Assembly (NCBI RefSeq): GCF_003991585.1
Contig: NZ_PQSP01000001.1
Location: forward strand, 62,001-126,000
Length of the DNA stretch: 64,000 bases
Origin: Saezia sanguinis
Lineage (GTDB): Bacteria > Pseudomonadota > Gammaproteobacteria > Burkholderiales > Burkholderiaceae_C
Reading direction: 5' to 3'
Part shown: positions 19,201 to 26,595 of the stretch, in pieces
Layout: each line of letters begins with the position of its first letter
How positions within the stretch are numbered: position 1 is the stretch's first letter
Translations under genes and position numbers: made by a program
The notes under the pieces: generated by a model
What the model saw: only the letters and a program-made list of their open reading frames with translations
Database searches by the model: none
What the model was told of the DNA's origin: nothing

Positions 19201-19298
19201 CCCTCTTGTTCAATTTCAAAGTTCAGCAGTTTCTGCCCATCAACCATTGCCAGACGGCGCTCTTCCGGTTGTGTGGCGTTAATCAGCATCCGCTTCAT
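16260..19298 (-). CDS. rne: Ribonuclease E
   Basis: 1012 residues of the endonuclease that nucleates the RNA degradosome and processes rRNA, tRNA and mRNA. The catalytic half includes an S1 domain (about 35-115, RKGNIYKAVVTRIEPSLEAC), the 5' sensor region, and the DNase I-like site with VAIDVNSARATRGGD and GLIVIDFIDM (catalytic aspartates). A zinc link CPRCNGTGH follows. The C-terminal half (from about 520) is proline-, arginine- and glutamate-rich, has low complexity with many RRN/GRD repeats, and is the likely degradosome scaffold and RNA-binding region. It ends with VVVDEGPLVLVETKKDL, a conserved C-terminal peptide type in these proteins. It is preceded by a long leader shared with rluC. 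Confidence 0.95.
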   Translation of the reverse strand: MKRMLINATQPEERRLAMVDGQKLLNFEIEQEGREQRKGNIYKAVVTRIEPSLEACFVDYGEERHGFLPFKEISRQYFPEGSNVSQIKINEAIHVGQELIVQVEKEERGNKNAALTTFISLAGRYLVLMPNNPRGGGVSRRIEGDERQELKDNLDQLKYPRGMSLIARTAGIGRAVNELQWDLNYLLSLWKAIDGAAQSQSGAFLIYQESSLVIRAIRDYYTPDIGEILIDTDDIYSQANQFMAHIMPDDARKVKRYRDDTPLFARFQIENQIESAYARIVVLPSGGSIVLDHTEALVAIDVNSARATRGGDIEETATNTNLEAADEIARQLRLRDLGGLIVIDFIDMEEPKNRQEVENRLRNALKQDRARVQFSSISKFGLLELSRQRLRPALFEGASITCPRCNGTGHIRDTESSALQILRIIQEEAMKDNTAAVKVQVPVDVTSFLLNEKRMEITKIELKQRVSVILVPNKQFETPNYKLERLKYDDPQLEHLQASYTMAEETENPDMMISKAERKTNRQEPVIKNFLPDAPPPAMEDKPAEEEKLAAPASNGFFGWLKKLFGGQPTPVPEPEPEEPKKKGRSGRTAGSGNRRNGERSSTRRNDRGEGRKASGERSTERQTGEKQGDRRNSNRQTADKDNTQQRRNQRRQPEADKSILAGSEAEQSNGAENTRPPRENRRGKRRDPQRDDQAANAATDDMLESQDQAEKQSSEAGTGTAPVKRERRERRPRNQAQTPAVDTATSADHAPEQSLPESADQAAKEQGSDDAAANQNGYVNINSEQEAPRQRSRRTRDRYGRDRRQRGPREDGFSDSQSGHDSTFGAEIPETEPMVSITSDAAENTEQTAPAGSSTIYVGESVQSATVETQEQAGDNAEPNVVEKVTGTAMTVTVEHLPVTADSVVTQQALLKTAPPASEEHKPQSHAAAEQKNGAYTLPQSELNTVAQNAGLVWVNTDPQRAAAVQEAINNEPKQPHIPREPKPRVVVDEGPLVLVETKKDLSKMHMPFDQ

Positions 19299-20108
19299 GA
19301 TGCATGTTCCTTTTTACATTCAGTCAACAAAATCTGTATGCAGGCATAGCCTGCGCACAGCATACGTGACGATGCAGCAGAAAACATGTGAACGAATGAT
19401 ATGAACTGCCGTATGTTCCCAACTGATTTCCAGAAACTGAATCACCTGTTGGGGGAAGGGCACAAATTATGAAATCATCTGATTCAAGCGGCGATAGATA
19501 TTAAAGCCTGATGAAGCATTGAAATTACCCTCTGGTGCACGGAATGCATAAAAACGTGAGGGTAAATTGCAAATGGGGTGGAGTGTTCTGGTTGCAGATG
19601 TGCGCCGGGCATTCACAGCCACACCGCCAGTCCGCTGGACCAGCAATGGATATGCACATGCAATTTGAAAATACAGCCACGCCATGATCATTTCACTAAC
19701 GGGTAACAGCCTTATGACATATCACTTTATGCATAATGGCTGCTGCCACAAGATTTCATTACACTGTTCTTAGTCGTTCTACGTTGTTCTCTGTATATCA
19801 TGGCCGCTTGGAACCACCGTTACACATTGGGTAACAGGCTGGTACACAGGCCGCCACGAAGCATCGTTATGGAACCTGCTGCCAGATCAACGATCCATTT
19901 TCATAGCGGATCAATCTGACTCAGATTCCTGTTTGCTGCGGGTCATTGTCTTCACAAAAGGCAATATGCCTTTTACATTGGGGCAAACCCCGCCAGCCAC
20001 AGTTTATATGTTGTTCTGCAATAACTTGACGTGCTTGTTACACTCTGTGTGTATATGACAGGCCAGCATGCATCAAAACAATAAACCAAACATATTATAA
20101 GCGGGAAA
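19299..20108. other. Long divergent leader region of rne and rluC
   Basis: An 810-base gap with no convincing protein gene. The rne half probably contains an extended 5' untranslated region; rne is autoregulated through its leader in other bacteria (family knowledge). Several AT-rich stretches could be promoters. Near the rluC side TTGACG (20026-20031) and TGTATA (20050-20055), 18 bases apart, make a plausible plus-strand promoter, and the rluC leader would then be about 50 bases. I see no clear strong hairpin that could be called a known RNA. Confidence 0.5.
20026..20055 (+). promoter_or_regulatory. Probable rluC promoter
   Basis: TTGACG and TGTATA are separated by 18 bases, 54 bases before the rluC start. 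It is near sigma-70 consensus and is inferred only from the sequence. Confidence 0.45.
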
Positions 20109-21374
20109 ATGCCTAAAAAGTTACAAAATTATCAACAGGGGGGTAAAACGGGTCGTCAACCCCCTGCTGAAAGTGGTCATCGGGCCCGCCAAAGCGTTTC
20201 GCCTGGCAAAACTGTTGCTGCCAAAAAAGTGCCTGGCAAGAGAGCACCTTCAGCCGGATATGCCCAGGCAAAGCCCGCTGAAGGGGCGTTGACGCATAAA
20301 AACTGGGGTGCTCAGGCCGCTCCTGCGCCCAAAAAGAGAAGCAGGACTTCACCGAAAGCGGCGGATTCCGGCGCTAGTGAAGCACAGCAGCAACTGATGG
20401 AGCAGGCGCAACTGATTGCGGTGGATGAGGGGCATGCCGGGCAGCGGCTGGATAATTTTTTGCTGAACCATTTAAAAGGCGTACCTAAAACCTATGTATA
20501 CCGGGTGATTCGCAGCGGCGAGGTGCGTGTGAATAAAGGCAGAGCCAGCGCGCAAACCCGTGTCGACGCAGGTGATATGGTACGTGTGCCGCCGGTACGG
20601 CGGGCATTGCGGCCCCAGGTACCTGCCGCACCAGCCAGAGAGTTTCCGGTTTTATACGAGGATGGCGGCTTGCTGGTGGTCAACAAGCCTGCGGGTACCG
20701 CGGTGCATGGCGGCAGCGGTGTGAATTTCGGGGTGATTGAGCAATTGCGCCAAGCCAGGCCGCAATGCAAGATGCTGGAACTGGTACACCGGCTGGATAG
20801 GGACACTTCGGGCATTTTGGCTGTGGCTAAAAAACGCTCCATGCTGACCGCGTTGCAGGATCAATTCCGTCAGCGGGAAACGGGCAAGACCTATCTGGCG
20901 CTGGTCAAAGGGGTATGGGGTGAGGGCGCTACTGGCTCAAAGCAGAAAGCTGTGGTTATTGACGTGCCGTTGCATAAATACCTGACGCCAGAAGGTGAAC
21001 GCAGGGTCAGGGTCACCGGCAAAGATGATCCGCAGGGCAAGCGTTCGGTCTCTATTGTGAATGTGGTGCGGGTATTTGATGGCTTTACGCTGCTGGCAGT
21101 GACCATTAAAACCGGGCGCACGCACCAGATAAGGGTTCATTTGGCGCATATGGGGCATCCCATTGTGGGGGATGATAAATATGGTGATTTTGAGCTGAAC
21201 CGTGTAATGGCCAAAGAGCGCCGTTTCACCCGCATGTTTTTGCATGCTTATCAGCTCAGTTTTGTGCACCCGCAAAGTTCGCAGACGATGCAACTGCAGG
21301 CGCCATTGCCTTTAGAATGTCAGACTTTATTGCAAGAGTTGGAAAATGAGTCAAATATCTCAACGGCCGTTTGA
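20109..21374 (+). CDS. rluC: 23S rRNA pseudouridine synthase (RluC type)
   Basis: 421 residues. A basic, low-complexity N-terminal extension (1-95, rich in K, A, P and Q) precedes an S4 RNA-binding domain (about 105-165, GQRLDNFLLNHLKG) and the RluA-family catalytic domain with the signature LVHRLDRDTSGILAVAK, whose aspartate (LDRD) is catalytic. The family makes pseudouridines at 955, 2504 and 2580 of 23S rRNA. It is longer than E. coli RluC (319) owing to the extension. Its 3' end overlaps the following HAD gene by 29 bases, indicating one operon. Confidence 0.9.
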   Translation: MPKKLQNYQQGGKTGRQPPAESGHRARQSVSPGKTVAAKKVPGKRAPSAGYAQAKPAEGALTHKNWGAQAAPAPKKRSRTSPKAADSGASEAQQQLMEQAQLIAVDEGHAGQRLDNFLLNHLKGVPKTYVYRVIRSGEVRVNKGRASAQTRVDAGDMVRVPPVRRALRPQVPAAPAREFPVLYEDGGLLVVNKPAGTAVHGGSGVNFGVIEQLRQARPQCKMLELVHRLDRDTSGILAVAKKRSMLTALQDQFRQRETGKTYLALVKGVWGEGATGSKQKAVVIDVPLHKYLTPEGERRVRVTGKDDPQGKRSVSIVNVVRVFDGFTLLAVTIKTGRTHQIRVHLAHMGHPIVGDDKYGDFELNRVMAKERRFTRMFLHAYQLSFVHPQSSQTMQLQAPLPLECQTLLQELENESNISTAV

Positions 21375-22044
21375 TCTGCTGGTTTTTGACTGGGACGGAA
21401 CGCTGTTTGATTCGACAGCGCTGATTGCCCAATGTATTCAGGATGCATGCCGCGATCTGGGCTGCCTTATTCCCGATCTTTCTGCGGCCAAGCGGGTGAT
21501 TGGCCTGGGCCTGGTGGATGCCTTGAAGCAGGTGGCGCCGGACTTGCCGCAGGAACGTTACCCCGAGTTGGCAGCGCGCTACCGCTTTCATTATTTTGCG
21601 ACACAGCATCAGGTGACTTTGTTTGACGGGGTGCCCGAGTTTTTGCAGCGCTGCCGCGACCAGGGCTATATGCTGGCGGTGGCAACGGGTAAAAGCCGCC
21701 GCGGGCTGGATGAAGCCCTGAGCAGTGTGGGCCTGAAGGCCATGTTTGATGACACGCGCACAGCAGATGAAACCGCTGGCAAGCCCGATCCGCAGATGCT
21801 CAATGAACTGATGCAGGTGCTCGATACGCCTGCGGCACGCACATTGATGGTCGGCGATACAACACACGATATTCAGATGGCTGTCAATGCGCATGTGCCG
21901 TCTTTGGCAGTCAGTTATGGTGCCCATACACCCACGGTGCTTTCTTCCTATACGGAAGCGCAGGGCATGCTGGGAATTGTGCATTCCATTGATGAAATGG
22001 CCCACTGGCTGGAACGGCGAAATTCAAATGAAGCCGCTATCTGA
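21346..22044 (+). CDS. HAD-superfamily phosphatase (phosphoglycolate phosphatase-like)
   Basis: 232 residues with HAD motif I (LVFDWDGTLFDSTA, nucleophile and acid Asp), motif II in LAVATGKSRRG (Thr), a helical cap, motif III lysine in GKPDPQ and motif IV VGDTTHDI. The closest kind is Gph/PpaX-like, probably dephosphorylating a small metabolite; the substrate is not determinable. It overlaps rluC by 29 bases and the Rieske gene by 17 bases, so the three genes are translated from one message. Confidence 0.88.
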   Translation: MSQISQRPFDLLVFDWDGTLFDSTALIAQCIQDACRDLGCLIPDLSAAKRVIGLGLVDALKQVAPDLPQERYPELAARYRFHYFATQHQVTLFDGVPEFLQRCRDQGYMLAVATGKSRRGLDEALSSVGLKAMFDDTRTADETAGKPDPQMLNELMQVLDTPAARTLMVGDTTHDIQMAVNAHVPSLAVSYGAHTPTVLSSYTEAQGMLGIVHSIDEMAHWLERRNSNEAAI

Positions 22045-22423
22045 TGACGCTGGCAGCGAACAGCGGATATACGTGTGTCGCAGTGATGAGCTGGAGGACA
22101 GCGGCAAGGGCGCTTCTTTTGACGTGATGTTGCAGGGCGCAAAAAAAGCCCGTGCGTTTGTGGTGCGCTATCAGGGGCAGGTGCACGGTTATATCAACCG
22201 CTGCCCGCACCTGGGCGCGGAGCTGGACTGGCGCAGGGACTTTTTCTTCAGCAGGTCGGGCCATAAACTGATTTGTGCCTTGCATGGGGCAACCTTCAGT
22301 CCTGTAGACGGTGCTTATCTGGCCGGGCCTTGTGAAACCGGGCTGACGTCGGTTCGTGTTGTGGAACAGGATGGCGCTGTGTATTGGCTGCCCGATGAAC
22401 TGATTTCGTTCCCAGCAGTCTAA
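22028..22423 (+). CDS. Rieske [2Fe-2S] domain protein
   Basis: 131 residues, single-domain Rieske ferredoxin-like. The cluster ligands are visible: NRCPHLG gives Cys59 and His61, and LICALHGATF gives Cys83 and His86, the usual C-x-H and C-x2-H spacing. There is no signal or membrane segment, so it is soluble. It probably passes electrons to an unidentified oxygenase or partner. The ATG at 22028 lies inside the HAD gene end (17-base overlap) and the frame upstream lacks a Rieske fold, which fixes the start. Confidence 0.9.
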   Translation: MKPLSDDAGSEQRIYVCRSDELEDSGKGASFDVMLQGAKKARAFVVRYQGQVHGYINRCPHLGAELDWRRDFFFSRSGHKLICALHGATFSPVDGAYLAGPCETGLTSVRVVEQDGAVYWLPDELISFPAV

Positions 22424-22474
22424 GTAATTTAGGCAAACAGGTGATTACTGTCACTTGATAAGGTAAAGGGCATT

Positions 22475-23506
22475 ATGGCGTCGCTTAATTTCAGGACTGA
22501 AAAATTAAACTTTAAAAACTTTTATTCTAAAAACCAAACGGTACTGGATAACGCCAGATTGATGTTCAGTACCTTGATTTCTTCGCTCTTATCTGCTGAA
22601 AAAAATATCTCGCTTTATTCCATCAGCAGCCGTTTAAAAAGCCGCGATGAAGCTGTCCGCAAATTCACCCGGAAATATCAGGAGAGCCTGGAGAATGAAA
22701 AAATACCTTATGAAATAAAAGATCACATCACTGACTTGGTGGGGCTGCGCATTGTGCTGCTCTATGAGTCTGATATACAGGTTGTGGGTGATATTCTGAA
22801 AAGCGAGTTTGATGTCATTGAGGTGACCAATAAAACACGCATACTTGAAAGCAAGGGGGATGCTTTTGGCTATAAAGGCCTTCATCTTGACTTGAAGCTT
22901 TCTGCCAGCAGGGCAGCGATGAGGGAATACGCACCGTATGCGTCGCTGCGGTTTGAAGTGCAGATTCGAACCATTATCCAGGATGCCTGGAGTGTGCTGG
23001 ATCATAAGATCAAGTATAAAAAAGCCATCCCGAAGTATCTTGAAAGAAGAATCAACTCATTGGCGGCATTGTTTGAGATTGCTGACCGGGAATTCCTGAA
23101 CATCCATGAAGATACGCAGGCCGAAGAGGCGAAAGCCCATCAACACCAGAATGGCGACGAAAATATCAATGCATTTACGTTTTCTCAGATTATTAAGGAT
23201 AAGCTGAGCGGGTTTGCAAATGATGAAAGCCGTATCGGGGAGTTTGTTGACTTTTTATTGAGCTATGGTGATTTAAGTTACAACCAGTTGGTCGAATATA
23301 TAGATCGCTACCATGATCTGGTTTATGGGTTTTTCAATCAGATCAAAAAGATGATTAAAAAGAATTACCAGATGGATGTGATGTCGTTTTTGTTTTTTGT
23401 TCTCTATGCAGCAGACAGGAAAAAATATAAGGATATTATTCATGGGATGGCAGAAGGCGAGTTTCTCGAATATCTGAACAGCACGGGGAAAGGCGGAACC
23501 GTTTGA
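22475..23506 (+). CDS. RelA/SpoT-domain nucleotide pyrophosphokinase (small alarmone synthetase-like)
   Basis: 343 residues. The synthetase domain (about 35-205) shows SLYSISSRLKSRDEAVRKF (ATP-side basic motif), DLVGLRIVLLYESDI, FGYKGLHLDLKL (the GYxxxH nucleotide-stacking region) and EVQIRTIIQDAWSVLDHKI, whose Glu and adjacent residues are the pyrophosphate-transfer site. No HD hydrolase, TGS or ACT domain is present, so this is a stand-alone synthetase. The C-terminal 130 residues (about 210-343) are an unrecognised helical domain. It should make (p)ppGpp or a related pyrophosphorylated nucleotide or, as in toxSAS enzymes, modify another target. Codons are AT-rich against the GC-rich neighbours and it sits between Rieske and sppA genes. 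Start ATG 22475 has AAAGGG upstream. Confidence 0.82.
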   Translation: MASLNFRTEKLNFKNFYSKNQTVLDNARLMFSTLISSLLSAEKNISLYSISSRLKSRDEAVRKFTRKYQESLENEKIPYEIKDHITDLVGLRIVLLYESDIQVVGDILKSEFDVIEVTNKTRILESKGDAFGYKGLHLDLKLSASRAAMREYAPYASLRFEVQIRTIIQDAWSVLDHKIKYKKAIPKYLERRINSLAALFEIADREFLNIHEDTQAEEAKAHQHQNGDENINAFTFSQIIKDKLSGFANDESRIGEFVDFLLSYGDLSYNQLVEYIDRYHDLVYGFFNQIKKMIKKNYQMDVMSFLFFVLYAADRKKYKDIIHGMAEGEFLEYLNSTGKGGTV

Positions 23507-23639
23507 AGGGGGCGGTATTCTTTTGGGCTGAGGCCCTGCCTGTCAATGATTGAAACTGCCGATACTTCTTGGTTGGGGCTGGCTATAATGCAAAATACGC
23601 TTTTCCAAGATGATTTGTTTAAAAACGCCATAAAGAGAT

Positions 23640-24632
23640 ATGTCAATGAATGATTCAGGCCATACAAGTTCGCAGGCTTCTTCCACGGGGAGCACGCCTG
23701 TGCCGTGGGAAAAGGATTTGCTACAGAACATGCTGCTGGCAACTGTGCGGGAGCAGCGTGCTGCCAGGCGCTGGAAGATATTTTTCCGGTTTTTCTGGAC
23801 TTTTCTGCTGCTTGCTTATGTTGTGATGCTGATGGTGGTTGGCCGTGGCTCTTCCAGTGTGGGCAGTTCCGAAAGTCATACCGCTGTGGTCGATGTGACC
23901 GGGGCAATTGCCGCGGATTCCCAGGCCAGTGCCAAAGCACTTAACCGTTCGTTGCGGGCTGCGTTTGAAAACAAGATGTCGCAGGCGGTGGTGTTGCGCA
24001 TCAATTCGCCTGGCGGCAGTCCGGTTCAGGCTGAAATGGTGTATGACGAAATCAGGCGTTTGCGTGCGCAGTATAACAAGCCGGTTTATGCCGTGATTGA
24101 AGACGCGGGGGCCTCAGCGGCGTACTACATTGCTGCGGCAACGGACAAAATATATGTCAGCCGTTCTTCCATTGTGGGCTCCATCGGTGTGCTGACCAAT
24201 CAATTTGGTTTTGTGGATTTGATGGACAAGCTCGGGGTTGAGCGCCGCCTGATAACCTCCGGCGGGCATAAAGGCATCATGGACCCGTTTTCTCCGATGA
24301 AGCCCGACGAAAAAGTGTTTGTCGAGAACATGCTCAACCAGGTGCATGAACAATTTATCAATGCGGTCAAGGAAGGCCGGGGCGACAGGCTCAAGATCGA
24401 TGATGACACGTTTTCAGGTCTGTTCTGGATTGGACAGGTGTCGGTGGACCGGGGGCTGGCAGACGGGTTAGGCACTGTGGATCAGGTGGCACGGGATATA
24501 GTCGGCGCGGAGAATCTGGTGGACTATACGTCCCGCCCCAGTGTGGCTGAACGTCTGGCACGTCAGTTTGGCGCAGGGATTGGCGATGTTGCTGTGGATG
24601 CGGTGACTGACAGTACCATGCAGATCAACTGA
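23640..24632 (+). CDS. sppA: Signal peptide peptidase SppA, short S49 type
   Basis: 330 residues: cytosolic N-terminus, one membrane anchor (about 50-75, IFFRFFWTFLLLAYVVMLMVV), then an S49 peptidase domain. GASAAYYIAAATDKIYVS carries the nucleophilic Ser (GAS-AAYY), with SIVGSIGVL next. The partner Lys belongs further on in YDGHK-like segments; here SGGHKGIMDPFSP provides a conserved HK. It is the short single-domain bacterial type, which forms a bowl-shaped oligomer in the membrane and degrades cleaved signal peptides. Start ATG 23640 with AAAGAG upstream. Confidence 0.9.
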   Translation: MSMNDSGHTSSQASSTGSTPVPWEKDLLQNMLLATVREQRAARRWKIFFRFFWTFLLLAYVVMLMVVGRGSSSVGSSESHTAVVDVTGAIAADSQASAKALNRSLRAAFENKMSQAVVLRINSPGGSPVQAEMVYDEIRRLRAQYNKPVYAVIEDAGASAAYYIAAATDKIYVSRSSIVGSIGVLTNQFGFVDLMDKLGVERRLITSGGHKGIMDPFSPMKPDEKVFVENMLNQVHEQFINAVKEGRGDRLKIDDDTFSGLFWIGQVSVDRGLADGLGTVDQVARDIVGAENLVDYTSRPSVAERLARQFGAGIGDVAVDAVTDSTMQIN

Positions 24633-24650
24633 ACACCCAAAGCGATCTGA

Positions 24651-24725
24651 ATGAGCAAGAGGCAGGTGTTGCAGCTTCCGGACAGTGACCATTTGCAGGC
24701 CTACCTCGATTCGCAAACACATTGA
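24651..24725 (+). CDS. Possible 24-residue peptide between sppA and the lipoprotein gene
   Basis: ATG at 24651 opens MSKRQVLQLPDSDHLQAYLD and stops at 24723. No strong Shine-Dalgarno is visible and I know no homologue, so it may be chance or the remains of a longer gene. Listed because it fills an otherwise bare gap of a polycistron. Confidence 0.12.
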   Translation: MSKRQVLQLPDSDHLQAYLDSQTH

Positions 24726-24740
24726 TATTGGAAAACAAAT

Positions 24741-25259
24741 ATGGTCATGTTGAAATATGGCAGGGTTTTCATTTTGCTTTGCCTGGCGAATATGCTGGCC
24801 GGGTGTTCATGGCTGGGATGGGGGCGTGACGACCAGACACAGGTGCAGACAGCACCTGCAGCCCAAACGGAAACCATGACCTATGCATATGAGCCGCCTG
24901 CAACAAGAGATTTGTCTACGCCGTCCAACGTGGTGGTTGCTTTTTTCTGGGACGTGAATATTCGCTCGGAGACTGATGGGCAGCGTCAGGAAATCTGCCG
25001 CGCCTTAAATGATATGTCTGCATTGTCCGCGCCGGAGTTGCAGCAAAAGCGTTACGCCGATGCTTCGGGAGCATCAGGACAGTGGAACCTTGTGCAGCTG
25101 TTGCAAGCTTATTTTGTGCCTGCACAGCCGGTTACGCTTGATTTTTTGTATGAAGATATTGAAAAACCGGCGTCACGCGAAGTGATCCGGCAGACACTGG
25201 CCGATATGGATGATTACTGCGCGGGCAGAATGATCTCGCCGGAAGTCACGGGCTGGTGA
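24741..25259 (+). CDS. Putative lipoprotein, function unknown
   Basis: 172 residues with a lipoprotein signal: basic start, hydrophobic VFILLCLANML and lipobox LAGC (cysteine at about 22), followed by Ser-Trp, so likely retained or sorted to the outer membrane. The mature part begins with a Gln/Thr/Ala-rich linker, then a small alpha-helical domain with conserved-looking CRALNDMSALSAPELQQ and DYCAG. No known domain recognised. ATG at 24741 or 24747 both possible. It is 7 bases ahead of the next small gene. Confidence 0.6.
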   Translation: MVMLKYGRVFILLCLANMLAGCSWLGWGRDDQTQVQTAPAAQTETMTYAYEPPATRDLSTPSNVVVAFFWDVNIRSETDGQRQEICRALNDMSALSAPELQQKRYADASGASGQWNLVQLLQAYFVPAQPVTLDFLYEDIEKPASREVIRQTLADMDDYCAGRMISPEVTGW

Positions 25260-25266
25260 TCCCTTC

Positions 25267-25674
25267 ATGATGTCATTTGAGGATTTTGTAAAAAGTGGCA
25301 GCGTGGGGGTTGATCTGAATATTGCCATTGGGCAAATTCAAAGTACGTTACCGGGCGCAACGGTCCATTGGATTGATGCGGCAGAAAAATCTTATGGTGT
25401 GTTTTTTCAAGGGATCGAAATTTTATTCTGGGGTGGCGTACTTTATTCTGTGCAGTTTGAAATAGCCAATATGGAAAAACTGCAGATCGGGCAATATACC
25501 ATCGATGCAACAACCACCTGCAGTGCGTTTAAGCAAATGCTTGATGAAATGGGCCTGTTTTTCAGTGAAAGAGAATACCACGGGCAGAAGGTACTGGCGT
25601 TGCAAAGTGGTGTAAAACTCTACTTCGATGGCAGCAGCCTGTGTTTTCTGACCGCGATGAAAACCTACACTTGA
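25267..25674 (+). CDS. Hypothetical protein, 135 residues
   Basis: A small acidic protein beginning MMSFEDFVKSGSVGVDLN and ending in FDGSSLCFLTAMKTYT, with no signal peptide or membrane segment. Its repeated beta strands (VHWIDAAEKSYGVFFQG, ILFWGGVLYSVQFEI, VLALQSGVKLYFDG) resemble immunity-like or Imm-family folds loosely, but I cannot support a family. The gene follows the lipoprotein after 7 bases on the same strand, so they may be co-transcribed, and queH lies after a 166-base gap. Confidence 0.55.
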   Translation: MMSFEDFVKSGSVGVDLNIAIGQIQSTLPGATVHWIDAAEKSYGVFFQGIEILFWGGVLYSVQFEIANMEKLQIGQYTIDATTTCSAFKQMLDEMGLFFSEREYHGQKVLALQSGVKLYFDGSSLCFLTAMKTYT

Positions 25675-25840
25675 ACGGTGAGTACGGTACGGGCGGATGT
25701 ATTGCCTGATGGCATGCGTAACGGTCTGCCGGCAATGGGGCTATGGCGTAGCGGCTAAAATAGGGTTCAGTTTTGATGGGAGGGCGTTTTGCCTTCCTTT
25801 GGATATGTATGTGCGTGTTTAAATAGAGTGGATAGAAACC

Positions 25841-26530
25841 ATGGAACCGACAACTGATTTTTCTGGTGTCCGCGAAAAACTCGAGCTGCCGGCAGGGCAT
25901 GACAAGCTGCTGCTGCATTCATGCTGTGCCCCATGCTCAGGAGAGATCATGGAGGCGTTGTCGGTGTCGGGCATCGATTACACCATTTTCTTTTACAACC
26001 CGAATATCCACCCGCAGCGTGAGTACCTGATCCGCAAAGAGGAAAACATCCGGTTTGCCGAAAAATACCAGGTACCTTTTGTCGACGCCGATTACGATAA
26101 GGATAACTGGTTTGAGCGTGCCAAAGGCATGGAGCACGAGCCCGAACGCGGCATTCGCTGCACCATGTGCTTTGATATGCGGTTTGAACGCACTGCGCTT
26201 TATGCGCATGAAAACGGGTTTAGCATATTTGCAACATCGCTGGGGATTTCACGCTGGAAAGACATGCAGCAGGTTAATGGCAGCGGCATGCGTGCAGCCA
26301 GCCACTACCCTGGCCTGGTTTACTGGGACTATAACTGGCGCAAGAAGGGTGGCTCGCAGCGCATGGTGCAGATCAGCAAGCGTGAGCAGTTTTATCAGCA
26401 GGAGTATTGCGGATGCGTTTATTCGTTGCGCGATGCCAACCAGTGGCGGCGTGAGCATGGCCGGGAGCCTATCCATATTGGTGAAAAGTTTTATGGCATT
26501 GACGAGCCGGTACATGTGGAAAGTCAATAA
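25841..26530 (+). CDS. queH: Epoxyqueuosine reductase QueH (DUF208)
   Basis: 229 residues of the cobalamin-independent epoxyqueuosine reductase that completes queuosine synthesis in tRNA. It carries [14 protein letters not shown] (two adjacent cysteines and CxxC-like pattern near residue 28), [14 protein letters not shown] and EYCGCVYS, the cysteines thought to bind Fe-S and a second metal site (family knowledge). GluQ, which modifies queuosine-tRNA(Asp), lies at 13399, consistent with a working queuosine pathway. Confidence 0.88.
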   Translation: MEPTTDFSGVREKLELPAGHDKLLLHSCCAPCSGEIMEALSVSGIDYTIFFYNPNIHPQREYLIRKEENIRFAEKYQVPFVDADYDKDNWFERAKGMEHEPERGIRCTMCFDMRFERTALYAHENGFSIFATSLGISRWKDMQQVNGSGMRAASHYPGLVYWDYNWRKKGGSQRMVQISKREQFYQQEYCGCVYSLRDANQWRREHGREPIHIGEKFYGIDEPVHVESQ

Positions 26531-26595
26531 TCTGGTCAGATTCTGTAACAATATAGCGTTTCGTCATTTGAATAAAAAAACAGGTTGTCATAATA

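Noticed and set aside
19467..19691. 74-residue minus frame in the rne leader
   Set aside because: No start signal and no similarity to known genes; the region is more likely untranslated leader.
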